Source: Saccharomycopsis fibuligera x Saccharomycopsis cf. fibuligera (taxonomy: Eukaryota; Ascomycota; Saccharomycetes; Ascoideales; Saccharomycopsidaceae). Taken from it: DNA of 64,000 nt. Made by a program: the position numbers and the translations under genes. The stretch lies in contig CP012820.1 in assembly GCA_001936135.1 (NCBI GenBank), positions 1,488,001 through 1,552,000 on the forward strand. Direction: 5' to 3'. Under the pieces are notes generated by a model that saw only the letters and a list, made by a program, of their open reading frames with translations, made no database searches and had not been told where the DNA came from. Shown here piece after piece: positions 50,004-60,625 of this stretch (the first letter of the stretch is position 1; each line of letters starts with the position of its first letter).

Positions 50004-50697
50004 CAAAATGTAGGACTTTTTAAAATATTATCTAACTTAGTTTTGCACCAAAAGCAAATATCAATTCATAATTTACAATTACCGATTACCATGAAACAAG
50101 CTTGCTGGTGATACGCCAACTCAATAGAGATAGTTCAGAGTAACTTACAAAAATTGTACAATGGGTAGAATGAAAAAAGGTATTTGCATTTGTGTTGAAA
50201 TATATGTATAATATAGAACATAATATACAGGTGGGACCAATAAAAAACGTCTTGTTTTCTGTTTTTTGCGTTTCGTCTTTTTTTTCTTTTTTTTTGAAAA
50301 GTTTTCTTTCGTTTTTGCAGTGTCGTTTTTATTCTGAGTAAATATCAAGTTAATTGAAGAGGCTGGAAGTTCAAAATCGTCATTGAAATGGAATAACAAC
50401 CATGAGAAGAACTGGCAAAGAGAAGAGAAAGATGGCCAAAATTAACTGCAAATGACAAGTAATGAAGTAATGAAGGAAATTAGAAAAAGAAAGGTTCGCA
50501 ATTATACAATAGAAGAGTCAAAAAGAGAATATTAAGAACAACCGATACTCGTATTCGCCGAAAAAGAAAAAATTAAAAGATCTTCCCAGGACCAATTGAT
50601 ACAAGCAAAAACGCAATGTAGAAGAAAAAAATGGTAAGAACATACAAAAAGAAAAAGATAAAGTAAAGTTATATGGAATGGAGCCGATCCTTTACAA

Positions 50698-53620
50698 TCA
50701 TTTTTTAAATCCTTTTACCAAGTCAACTCCTTTCAAATCGCTTAATTCATTATCTTCGAGCTTCCTTTCATATGAACTGCTACTACTGCTGGCACCGCTA
50801 CCATTACCAGCCTCATGATTTAACGCTTTTCGTCTTTGTTGAATTGGGCTTCCATTGACAATATTTTTAGCATCTTCATCATCTTGATTGTTTTGGTTGG
50901 TACTACTACCTCCAACCCTTGGGGTTTGTGAAGCAGGAGTACCAAATTGAACAAAATTCCAAATAGCTGGAGAGCTTTGTAAATTATTCTCGGGTGCGTA
51001 CTTGTTGATATCATTCTTTTTTTGCTCTTCGTTAGAGTCATTCGAATTGGCGGCACTTGACTTTCTGGAGCTAGGTTGTTCAAACCCGTTTTTTATTCCG
51101 CCATTATTATCATCGCGATTATATACATCATACTCATGTTTATTACCGACTTTGAGCTTGTTTCCATTCAAATTCCTTGAACCTCTTTCTGGGGTGTATG
51201 CTTCAAGGGCACTCACTGTGTAACCTTTATTTGGACTCGAAAAACTCATTAAGTCAATATTGACACCATTGGTAGCAACACTATTACTGTGATTACTTTC
51301 ATTGTTTTCTTTATTTGAATTTGTGGATTCATTGGGTAGCTTCGGAGATGGGGTTTGCACACCACTTCTGTCGTTATGTGATGAATTTATACTTTTGTCC
51401 CCAAGTACTTGATTTCTGTTATTAGTTATGTTACTATTAGATGTAGGTAAATGGTGCTGGAGCTGCAGCGGTTGTTGGTGCTGTTGCTGTTGTTGCTGTA
51501 TCTGGTGCAGTATCTGGGGCTGTTGCAGCTGCTGAGGCTGCAGTTGCGACGTCAATGGTGGATAGTGCTGAGAATTAGTATTTGCTGGATGAAAATCACC
51601 TGCGGCAGCTGCTGCCATGTATGAAAGAGCATGATTTTCGCCGCTACCATAGTTATGAGATTGTGGGTTACCAGCATTCTGGGAAACATTTATACTTGGA
51701 TGCTGATGGGTCTGTTGCTGTTGTGGTTGCTGTTGTTGTGGTAGGTTATTGTTCTGTTGGTGCGTTGGAAGAGGCGGAAGTTTCTGATGATATTGGCTAT
51801 CTTGAGATGAAGTAGTATACAATTGATCAGAGCCGTTTAAGCTAGGTTGGCTGTTAGTATTTGGTGACTTCAGGGATGACTTCTCTTTAGCTCCTAAAGG
51901 AAGATTGTTATGCATCTGCAAATGCAATTGCAATTGCCTAGATACACTGCTACCTCTCTTCACTTTCGACATTGAGCCATTGGCAAGCCCCTTCAAAAAT
52001 TCATCCTTGTAAGACTCGGAGATTTGCCATTTCATCCCTTTACCAGGTTCATTAGGCTTTCTTGGAACTTTTTCAAACGCTTTATTCAAAGACAAATTAT
52101 GACGAATAGAATTTTGCCATCCTGTCTTTGAATATCTGTAAAAAGCATAATTCCTAGCAATCCAATCGTAAATTTCTGACAATGATAGCACACCTTCATC
52201 ATTTGATAAAATTGCTTGAGTAATCATAGTCGCATATGAATATGGAGGCTTTATGTCTTTAGATTCTTCTCTAGACAAGTCCGTATCCATGTTTGAATAA
52301 CCAGACAGGGAAGCTTTCATTGTTGATAGCAAATTCATATTACCCATACTACCATTAGGGCCTGTAGTAGTAGCATAGTATTGAGCCGCAGTATCTGATC
52401 CAGGTTTATTATACATAGCAAATCCTTTCAAGTTATTTTGTTGTGGCTGTTGATAAGTATTACTAAAAGTTAGCTGATTTTGGCCAAAGTTATTGGAAAG
52501 GTTATTGATGTTATTATAGTAGTTACCATCAAAGTTTGGTTTCTTCTTTAAATATTCCGCCAAACCTGGAATTCTAGGAGCAACCATATTTATTACGTTT
52601 GGAGAAATTTGAGGAGCTGTGTCTGGCAAGATAAACATCATTTGAGTACCGCCAATATCCATTACAGAACCTGATTTTAGTACAGCTGGAGGAGCGTTTG
52701 GTCCACAAGCAATTCTAGCAGTATCGATCTTAGCCCCGTTTCTACCAGCAACATTCAATTCCCATACTCTAGTGACCAAATTATAACTTATGGTCGCATG
52801 TTTTCTAGAGACAACTTTAGCTGGACCAAGGTCAATATCGATTAGTTTCTCATCTGGCTTAGTGACATCAGTATTACGGCCAATGGTAGTTTCAAGCGAC
52901 TTGACGAAGTATGTCCAATTTGAACCGGCTATTTTGGCATACGCCTGCACTTCAGTAGCGGAATTTTTATCGTTAGAATATACTTGAGACACCATGGTGG
53001 GATGCTCAGGCCCTGAAAGAGCAGAAATAACTGCATTGGTTAACTCAAAAGGGTCATCATACAACTGTAATGGCTAGGCCTGTTAGTAAATGTTTTTCCA
53101 AAGAGAAACAAAGCATACGGACAGCAGGCTAATCCTTGGAACAAAGCTTAAGCTAGAAAGTATATGAAAATAGAATAGAGAAACATGAGTGAGATACTAA
53201 GTCTATAAATCTTTAGGAGATAATTATAGCATATTAATAGTGATCAATACTTGTGGAGTAATATAGCCAGTCGACTTCTCATTCCCGCTTACAAATGCTT
53301 CAAGTTTCAAGTTTCATTTCCTTCCCGCTTTTCATTGCTAGGTTTATATGGGAGAAAAAAATTTTCTTTGTATACTCCTTAAATTCTTGACATGTAAACA
53401 ACAAATATCTTTACAATAGACTGCTTTAATTGAATAATAATACTTGACTATGTTTATTTGACTTGAGTGTGTATTGGCTGTTGATTTTCAGGTGGCATGT
53501 GCAGTGTGGGAGAGACATCACTATTGGCAAAGAAAAGGTAAACAAAGGCAAAGTAAATAAAAACAAGGCACATACGTTAAGAGGCTGCTCAGCAACACGT
53601 TTCCTAGATGCCGCGGACAT
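50698..53620 (-). CDS. FKH2: Forkhead transcription factor Fkh2, two exons (50698-53064 and 53576-53620)
   Basis: Exon 2 is open from a TTG at 53064 with no ATG before codon 24, yet residues before that Met (LTNAVISALS) resemble the start of yeast Fkh1/Fkh2. An exon of 15 codons at 53620-53576 (MSAASRKRVAEQPLN) joins it in frame through a 511-nt intron. The joined product is 803 residues. An FHA domain covers about 45-165 (TIGRNTD, VSRKHATISYN). The forkhead domain is at about 285-385 (KPPYSYATMITQAILS, GWQNSIRHNLSLNKAFEKV). The rest is Gln/Asn/Ser-rich. Fkh2 drives the G2/M gene cluster with Mcm1 in yeast and affects morphogenesis in Candida albicans. Fkh1 remains possible as the name. Confidence 0.88.
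53065..53575 (-). other. Predicted 511-nt spliceosomal intron of FKH2
   Basis: On the minus strand it begins GTATGT (53575-53570), has the perfect branch-point TACTAAC (53088-53082), and ends TTACAG (3' end at 53065). All three signals match the yeast consensus, the junction is phase 0, and the exons join in frame. Confidence 0.85.
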
Positions 53621-54365
53621 TGTTCTTGAACTTAAACTAGAACTTGAAATAGAATGCTGGATTGACGGAAATAGATTGTCTGTAAAGGTGGTGTGTGTTG
53701 GTGTGCGACACTATCTAGGGACCAGCAGTAAGTTAAGATGGGATGTTCGGGGGTTGTTGTGGTAAATAAAGAGAGACTCGCCAAAAAAACTATTTTTTTA
53801 TTTATTTACTAAAAAGAAAAACAAAAATATTTTCCTTTTTGCTCTCGTCGCTTTGTTTTTGTTTGTTTGTTTTTCTATTTGTTTGTTTGTTGTACCATTA
53901 ATATCATCACGTGAATGATCACATGTATATTTCTCTCCTCTCGAAATGCCCCTACGGATTGCTGCGGAAACTTGGTGGAGGAAAGTGACGGTTTGTAACG
54001 ATGAGTGATGAACCGTTGAAGACTTACCGCTGACAGGATGGTGGAACAGTGCTCTTAACACCAATACATCCCCCGCATAGTATAGCATATTAACGCATTG
54101 TTAAACATTTAATAGCATATTATTGCATACGTCAGTATTGCAGTATTCTGCAAAAGGTGCATGAGCAAGCCAGCATCAACGACACACAGCATCAAAGGGT
54201 GGTGAGAGTAATATAAGTGGTGCGATTTTTGTTTCTTTGCTTCGTCTGCTAGTGGCATATATATACGCTGTTGCTTATGCTAATCTCTCTATCTTGATTT
54301 TTTTTTTTTTACATCTTCCAAATTCGACATTCCTGTGACGTTGTTCAGTATACTATAACCTTAAA
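53621..54365. promoter_or_regulatory. Divergent promoter region, FKH2 / unknown gene at 54366
   Basis: About 745 bases. It contains a TATATATA-like box (GCATATATATACG, about 54256-54268) and a T tract (about 54300-54311) shortly before the ATG at 54366. No RNA gene or coding ORF is seen. Confidence 0.5.
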
Positions 54366-55634
54366 ATGATTCCAACAACCACTGCTGACACGCTGTTGAC
54401 CGCCGATACTATTGCCGATATCATCTCGTTTGACTACGAGGGAAACCTTGCCCATAATCGAAACACAAAGGATGAAATTTTTGCCATTGGTCAAGTTTCA
54501 AACCCCATCTTTGATGAGTTTGTAAAGAAGTACTTAATGTCCAACAAATTTAACTACAAGGAAATTAAAATTGAATATGACGATGAATTGCAAGTTGTTA
54601 CTTACTCCTTTCCATCATTTTTTCATTTACTTGCAGCACCCATTTTAACCAGTCTATATAAGCAAGTGCCGGTGAAGCTTGAGAACATTGAAACTCATAG
54701 ACCCTCTGTGTCAACGATAACTTCTTCGCTAGAAGCAATTTTGTCAGAAAACCTGACATATCAGCCACCCAGTGAAGAACTTCAACAAGAACAAGAACAT
54801 CTTGATCAACATCATGATGAAAGAACTAACAGCAACAGCAACTATAAAAACTTTATTGTTGCTTATTATCAAGTCAATAACTTCTTGCCCATCATCCTTA
54901 AGAGTAAAAACAAAATAGCATCATTAAACAAAAACTTGATTGTAATTCCCGATGGTGTGGTTTTAAACCCTGAGGCTCTTACTGAACCAATCTTTGCCAT
55001 TGAGTATACCTCAATCCATAATTTGGATAAGATGAGATACAAGATTGAGCATTCATACACTCGCTTCAAGCGTAGGAATGCATACAAAACAATTTTGTTA
55101 CTTGTTCTAAACGATAATTTTGACATTACAGTGGAAGTTTGGCGTAAAGTACCGCTTCCAGCAGATTACGACAATTACAATGTCGAAGAGCTCATAAAGA
55201 ACTACGTTGATGTTCCAGCGCCGCTTATTAAAGAAAATGAGCATAAGAAGATCCAGAAAGCTATTAACGAGTCAAGATACACCAACATGAACCGTGAAAA
55301 GCATAAGTTCGTCTATTACTTACAATATCAACCATACTCTATTAGTTACGATTCTTGTACTTTCCGCAATAAAGCCACGGAGAAATTTGGCATTCCATTG
55401 AACTATCTGGACCTTCATATGCCACATTCTGCCGAAGATGCAGAATCATACCGGGATGCAATAATTACTTTGCATTATGATAAAGTCCGTAATTTGATGG
55501 GCAGTTTAATTCAACATAAAGTGAATGCGTTAAAGAGCGATACTGATTGTTTGTCTATTGTTGAAACAATTCGGAATAAAGCAAAGAAAAATTTTTGGGA
55601 CATTTGTGACCATTTAGATTTTCCTAATGCATAG
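54366..55634 (+). CDS. Unrecognised 422-residue protein with a possible PD-(D/E)XK/Uma2-like nuclease-fold motif
   Basis: I do not recognise the family. There is no signal peptide or membrane segment. The central part reads LIVIPDGVVLNPEALTEPIF followed directly by AIEYTS (about residues 195-220), then regularly spaced YKIEHSYTRFKRRNAYKTIL and LLVLNDNFDITVEVW. A Pro-Asp followed after about 15 residues by hydrophobic-Glu-x-Thr/Lys on a beta strand, then a helix and a further strand, is the layout of PD-(D/E)XK nuclease folds such as Uma2-like proteins. The N-terminal 80 residues and the C-terminal 120 (helical, KFGIPLNYLDLHMPHSAED) give no further clue. This is inference from the motif alone; activity is not shown. 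It faces away from FKH2 and ends 2 kb before the next confident gene. Confidence 0.6.
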   Translation: MIPTTTADTLLTADTIADIISFDYEGNLAHNRNTKDEIFAIGQVSNPIFDEFVKKYLMSNKFNYKEIKIEYDDELQVVTYSFPSFFHLLAAPILTSLYKQVPVKLENIETHRPSVSTITSSLEAILSENLTYQPPSEELQQEQEHLDQHHDERTNSNSNYKNFIVAYYQVNNFLPIILKSKNKIASLNKNLIVIPDGVVLNPEALTEPIFAIEYTSIHNLDKMRYKIEHSYTRFKRRNAYKTILLLVLNDNFDITVEVWRKVPLPADYDNYNVEELIKNYVDVPAPLIKENEHKKIQKAINESRYTNMNREKHKFVYYLQYQPYSISYDSCTFRNKATEKFGIPLNYLDLHMPHSAEDAESYRDAIITLHYDKVRNLMGSLIQHKVNALKSDTDCLSIVETIRNKAKKNFWDICDHLDFPNA

Positions 55635-56221
55635 GCGATATTTGTATTTTTGTGGTTGATATTTTACTTCTACTAATGGCTGTTTAATGACATTTTGTTC
55701 AATTTTGTGTTAATAAAAGCTTCTATTATTTGATCTTGATGTTTTTGAAGTTTTTTATTTTTTTATTTCTTGACGCAGTTTGGCACTTTTATGTCATCAT
55801 TACTAACCACCTTGTATAATTTCTTATCTCATATTTCGATTATTGCAATTTTGTTTTTTCGCCTTAAAAATTTCTATCTCAAAACCTATATATGGCATTT
55901 CTGTTACTTACAAACTACAAAATAAGACAAATATTGGTATATTAAACAATGAATATGTAGTCCAACTGTATTTGAGTTCAACTAGCCTTCTTAAAATGGT
56001 TTTTTTGAGCTTAAGTTGTAACACATGTTTATAAAAGCAATCAGCAATCCAATAGTGCGTTCCACTATATATTAGTAGATGCAGTCCCGAAGACTTTATC
56101 CAAAGAATGTATTTTATTGTACTTTATATACAAAGTATAAATAAATTTACTCATTTTCCTTACTATATTGCTCTTATGAGTCCCATAATAGGCTTCCATA
56201 TTATGCGAAAGACTCACACTC

Positions 56222-56669
56222 TTAAAAGTGCGTAGTATATGATAGATGGTAGTCTTTAGAATCCGCCAACATGTATTCAACGGTATGTATACTTTCAAAC
56301 TTCATAAATTGCACCATAAGAGTACATACTGATATTAAGAAACTGTAAGTGTAACTCATAACAGTAAAAACGGCATAAATGAAAAAGTCACAGACTGCAC
56401 TGTCTTTTAAAAAAATCATACCTTCCACTGGATAGATACTATAGATTCAAGATTTTCGGCATAAGTCATTAGTACCCCCCACAAACTACATGCACCCCTT
56501 TTTTTCATGTGTTAGCCAGCTTTTCAAGAGAAAGTGTGCATTTTTTTCCGTCCCGTGGATTCGGAAATTGCAGCATTGAAAAAGTCATATGCAAATCACA
56601 TTGAGGCATTGTTCAGCACATACCGGAAACGGAGTCTGAGACAGATTTATCAGCCAATAGCTCGCTCAT
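56222..56669 (-). CDS. Candidate small two-exon gene (83 residues), speculative
   Basis: On the minus strand an ATG at 56669 opens a 46-nt frame (MSELLADKSVSDSVS plus one base) that ends exactly at GTATGT (56623-56618). A TACTAAT branch-like sequence follows near 56472, and CAG at 56430-56428 would join in frame to a 68-codon exon (56427-56222; VEGMIFLKDSAVCDFFIYAV and onward). The product would have one or two hydrophobic stretches. The branch point is not the perfect TACTAAC, the first AG after it is skipped, and I recognise no family, so this may be chance. Confidence 0.25.
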
Positions 56670-57289
56670 TCGAACTGGATCAAAATGAAAAAAAATTCAA
56701 TACAATATTGTAGTTATATTACTTGTTACCTAAGTTTTTAGCTTTCAAGTAAAGTTATCGGCATTTTCATAAATTATAAATTTTTCCTAATAAGCTTTGA
56801 TGTATGTAGATTTTTGTATTTTTCTGACAACTCATCTTGCTGTCCATAGCGGTATTTTAAGTAGAACTGGTCCAACATAACAGTAAGTGAACTGAATATG
56901 AACATGTTGAAATTAGCCGCACCAGTTTACGCTTTGTTTTCAATTCAAATACTTAAAAATATTGTATATATACTAGTAGATATTTAACTGACAAGCAATA
57001 CATGATAGCATAGCGCAGGTGAAGTAATAGAGATGTTAGTGAACGATTAAATGAGCCAATGTGCTAGACAATGAACAGGGGAATGTTTTATTAAATTAAT
57101 GAATGAATGTATCAATGTGTGGGTGACGGGCAAAAACAAAAACATAATGAAACTAGTAAACCGGTAAACTAGCAAACAAGTAAATAAGCAAATAAGCAAA
57201 TATAAATAACAATAAACAATATAAACAAAATTTAAACAAAACTAACATTCTCGTCTAATGAAACTGTAGGGTAGTATTATGACCAAAGA

Positions 57290-57292
<3 letters not shown>

Positions 57293-57323
<31 letters not shown>
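57293..57323. repeat. A31 homopolymer
   Basis: An uninterrupted run of 31 A followed, after CACTT, by a further A15 run. On the ELL sense strand it is a T run about 300 bases past the stop. Confidence 0.85.
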
Positions 57324-57324
<1 letters not shown>

Positions 57325-57628
57325 ACTTAAAAAAAAAAAAAAATTTTTAAGGTTAACAAATGAAACAAAAGAAAAGCTAATAAGCAGTCATAAAAATCCA
57401 AAAACATGGCACAAAAAAATTGCTTCTGATATAAACTAAAGTTAAATTGCTATGGTTTTTTAAAAAAACAATAAAAATAAAAGTAGTATAAGAATAACTT
57501 TATCAATGCCTTTGTTGCTTGTGAAGGTCAATCTTAGGTCAACTAAGATAACATCCGTAATTGCAATAATTAAATGATCACGAGCAACAAATTAGGAATA
57601 AACCAACCAACCAACAGGAAAAATTACC

Positions 57629-60625
57629 CTATTTAAATAGTTTTGAAGTTCTCATTCCAGGAATCTTTTGCTTATTCATAGCATTCTGCGACTTATAGTT
57701 TTTAGATACTTTGCTACTACCAACCGCTGGCTTGCTTGGCAACGAGATCACACTTTTGTTTGCAGAGGTTAAGGAAGACGCGCTAGGAGTTTGACCTTTT
57801 CTTTTAATTTTTCTTTCGCCACCTTCATTTTTCAACTCTCTTCTGGCGGCAGAGCTAGTATTATTAATGACTTGAATATTGTTGTTATAAGCATTGTTAG
57901 CACTTGGAGTACGTGAGTGTCCACGTACTGTCTGTCTATGATAAGGCGCTTCCTCGTACCCTTGTCTTTCCTTTGGCTTTTCCAATCTCTCATGCCTCAA
58001 AGGTCTCTCTTTCGGCCTTTCAGGTCTATCTCTTGGCTTTTCAGATCTTTCCCTTAGTTTCTCAGATCTTTCCTTTGGTTTTTCAAATCTTTCCCTTGGT
58101 TTTTCGGATCTCTCTTTTGGCTTTTCATGTCTCTCCCTTGGTTTTTCTAATCTTTCCAATCTTTCTGGTCTTTCATATCTTTCCATTCTTTCCAACTTTT
58201 CACCAGGTTTCTCGGATTTCACTTTACTCTTCTCCTGCTTTTGTTTATCTTTATTCTTCCATGCGTGCTCCATAGCCCAAAGTCGTTTCTTCCATAACGT
58301 CAATTCGTTATGCAATTGGATAACTCGCTTCACAGCTTCAACATCATCCTCGGCAAAAGATTTAACATTTTTGCTTTTGCCCTTATTTTTCTTTGACATG
58401 CTTCTTTGAATGTGAAGATACAACAATTGGTACTCAGTATATTTTTCTTTGAATTTGGTTGCTAACTCGACCGCTTGTGGCGGAAGCTTATCATCATCCT
58501 TTAAATCAACTATTGCTGTTAAACTTGCTGCAGAAGTCTTTGATGCAGACGGTGAAGAAGCCCCATATTCAATGTTAGCCAAACTTTTAGATGTGATGTT
58601 GCTTATTATCTTTTTGGCCGGTTTTTTCTCACCGCTATGCACGTCGATCTCAGGAGATGAAACATTTCCGCTTGAAGGAGGAGACGTAGAGTATGGTGAA
58701 TTTATAACTGCGTTCTTACTTGATGACATTCTTGATGATGATGAGGAATTGGATGAAGATGACATTGATCCAGAACTACTGTTGGAAATAGTTCTTGGCT
58801 TCTTTCTAGCAGAATTAATGTATTCCGCGCTTGCGCTTGTAGAAGCAGCATTTGCAGCAGAAGGCTTTGATCCCAAAGAAGAAAGGTGATCATTCATCTC
58901 ATCGACCTCCTCATCCGAACTAGTAACGATCTCATTTGATAAGACCTTTCGTTTCCTAGATTTGAAATTGACATTATTATTATTATTATTATTGGCTGTT
59001 GTAGTGGATGAACTTGAAGCAAAAAGTCTTGGGGAAGAAGAGACTGCCTTCTTGGTAGATATACTGGTTTTGAGGGGTTTATTATGAGGTGAATGAGGTG
59101 CAGTTTTAGCCACAGTTGGAGTTAGTTCGACCTTTGGTCGAGAAATCGTGGAACCAAGCTCAATTAAAGAGCCATTAGCATCGAGATCCATTCTAGGTTG
59201 CTCTTTGGCAACAAGAGTATTGGATTTGCTTTGTGAAGTGGCCTTAGTAATTTTTTTTTGAAGTTCGTTATTAGAGGCGGTACTTGGCATAGGACTAGCC
59301 CGACTAGATTTAGAAAGTTTTTGAAGGATATTATTGTTTGCAGGAGGTTGATTAGACGAAACAGCCAAAGAATTGTTAACATTTCTTCTACCTGTTGTAT
59401 TGACATTTCTGCTATTGTGCAATGGACTACTTAGATTTGAAGGAGCCAAACTAGAATTATTAGAGGCGCCATTCTTATAATGTGAAGTCGCCGTACTTGT
59501 GTCTGTGTTGGCATTACTAGCAACAGAAGCTGCTACAAAATTTTTTCGTTCTTCCTTTAGTTTCCTTTCACGTTCTTTAGCTTGACGTTCCAATTCTCTA
59601 GCAGTTTCTAGTCTATATTGTTCCTGTTTCCGCTGTTCTTCTTCAAATTGTTTTCTTTTGAGTTCCTCTTTTTGTTCTTCTTTTTCCTTAAGAGTCTTAG
59701 AAAGAACTTCTGGAGAAATTAGCAAGTTACGAATTGGATCATCGCTAGAATATTTCATTCGATCGAAAGCGTTGGCCATATTTTTTGCTATGCATTTTCG
59801 ATGATTATCATTATAAAATCGCCAATCCCATAGTTTGATGTGTTTGTAAGAAGAATCCTTCAAGATATAAAATTTAGCTTCCTCTCCAGCGTCTTCTCTT
59901 TCACGGATTTCTTGCAAAGAGCTAGGTAGCCGATAACTTCTTCCTTGTCCATGAGGAAAACGATCATATGTAAAGTACCTGTCCTGCTGGTACGCCACTG
60001 ATTGACTAGTAAGTATTTCACCATGTGTCTTTAGGAAATTCTCCACAAACGAGTAAGATTCAAGTTTGCAAGTGCGCTGTATTTGAGGAATAGAGATCGG
60101 TCCAAGGGCTAATAAATGTAAGATTCTATTTTCTGGAGAGTGCCTTGAGGCCAAACCACTAATAGCCACTAATTTGTTGGTTCTTCTAGCGACACCACTG
60201 GCACCTGTATGAGGAGTGTTGTTTGGTGGTGATTCAGACGATCTTGCCAGAACAGAAGCAGAACCCACTTTGGATTCTGTCCCGGATTTTGTGCGCTTGA
60301 TGCCATTTCCAAAAATAGACAACCTTGAGGTCACTTTACCAACCAAGTTGTATTTGTGAACATTGTTTGGGTCCTTAGCAACACTGTCAGTAGCTGCTGA
60401 ATATAGATTTATGTGAGAACTTTCTTCTTGAATATTTGAATCGAGCATAGACTCTGAGCCATCGCTGTGAACCAATTTCAAGTAAGCCTGGCCATTTTTG
60501 ATTACTAGCTTTGGCTTGGAACTGCTAATCTTGGATAGTAGATCATCGGACAACTTGACATTAAAGGCAATTTTCTTTTGCTTCAAAGGATCTACTGTCA
60601 AAGTAGAGTTGAGTGGCAATGACAT
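57629..60625 (-). CDS. RNA polymerase II elongation factor ELL-like protein
   Basis: A 998-residue protein. The N-terminal third has the ELL domain: a beta-rich start (KLVIKNGQAYLKLVHSDGSE, about 39-58), VGKVTSRLSIFG, and a winged-helix-like region (RILHLLALGPISIPQIQRTC, about 167-186). Near the C-terminus FKEKYTEYQLLYLHIQRSM and LHNELTLWKKRLWAMEHAWK (about 730-790) match the occludin/ELL domain. In animals and fission yeast ELL works with EAF to suppress polymerase II pausing. Saccharomyces has no ELL. A highly charged heptad-repeat block (about 811-887) and a coiled-coil segment (about 310-365) are additional. The middle is Ser/Asn-rich. The start at 60625 directly precedes the conserved region. 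Confidence 0.8.
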   Translation of the reverse strand: MSLPLNSTLTVDPLKQKKIAFNVKLSDDLLSKISSSKPKLVIKNGQAYLKLVHSDGSESMLDSNIQEESSHINLYSAATDSVAKDPNNVHKYNLVGKVTSRLSIFGNGIKRTKSGTESKVGSASVLARSSESPPNNTPHTGASGVARRTNKLVAISGLASRHSPENRILHLLALGPISIPQIQRTCKLESYSFVENFLKTHGEILTSQSVAYQQDRYFTYDRFPHGQGRSYRLPSSLQEIREREDAGEEAKFYILKDSSYKHIKLWDWRFYNDNHRKCIAKNMANAFDRMKYSSDDPIRNLLISPEVLSKTLKEKEEQKEELKRKQFEEEQRKQEQYRLETARELERQAKERERKLKEERKNFVAASVASNANTDTSTATSHYKNGASNNSSLAPSNLSSPLHNSRNVNTTGRRNVNNSLAVSSNQPPANNNILQKLSKSSRASPMPSTASNNELQKKITKATSQSKSNTLVAKEQPRMDLDANGSLIELGSTISRPKVELTPTVAKTAPHSPHNKPLKTSISTKKAVSSSPRLFASSSSTTTANNNNNNNVNFKSRKRKVLSNEIVTSSDEEVDEMNDHLSSLGSKPSAANAASTSASAEYINSARKKPRTISNSSSGSMSSSSNSSSSSRMSSSKNAVINSPYSTSPPSSGNVSSPEIDVHSGEKKPAKKIISNITSKSLANIEYGASSPSASKTSAASLTAIVDLKDDDKLPPQAVELATKFKEKYTEYQLLYLHIQRSMSKKNKGKSKNVKSFAEDDVEAVKRVIQLHNELTLWKKRLWAMEHAWKNKDKQKQEKSKVKSEKPGEKLERMERYERPERLERLEKPRERHEKPKERSEKPRERFEKPKERSEKLRERSEKPRDRPERPKERPLRHERLEKPKERQGYEEAPYHRQTVRGHSRTPSANNAYNNNIQVINNTSSAARRELKNEGGERKIKRKGQTPSASSLTSANKSVISLPSKPAVGSSKVSKNYKSQNAMNKQKIPGMRTSKLFK
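57962..58190 (-). repeat. 21-bp coding repeats: (ERxEKP[KR]) heptads in ELL
   Basis: About nine successive seven-residue units of the type ERSEKPR / ERFEKPK are encoded, with point variation. The array is Arg/Glu/Lys/Pro only, and would form a charged, extended or helical linker. Confidence 0.9.

Larger units (their letters stand above)
48910..50697. other. Gene-free convergent region between PMS1 and FKH2 with an orphan promoter-like element
   Basis: About 1.8 kb between the 3' ends of two converging genes. It contains a stem-loop plus paired A-tract motif at 49650-49681 like the one upstream of PMS1, and a 44-nt A run (49959-50002). A 103-codon minus-strand frame (49183-49494) has weak coding character. 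I found no convincing small gene or RNA. Confidence 0.45.
55635..57628. other. AT-rich convergent region, mostly empty apart from a candidate small spliced gene
   Basis: Nearly 2 kb between the 3' ends of the gene at 54366 and ELL. It includes the candidate two-exon gene at 56222-56669, a 31-nt A run (57293-57323) and a second A run (57329-57343). No tRNA was found. Confidence 0.45.

Noticed and set aside
49928-50110. ATG after TTTTTTTCAG followed by a Lys-run frame through the A44 tract
   Set aside because: It has only a few normal codons before the homopolymer, no upstream exon with a donor site, and ends soon after; homopolymer length is also unreliable.
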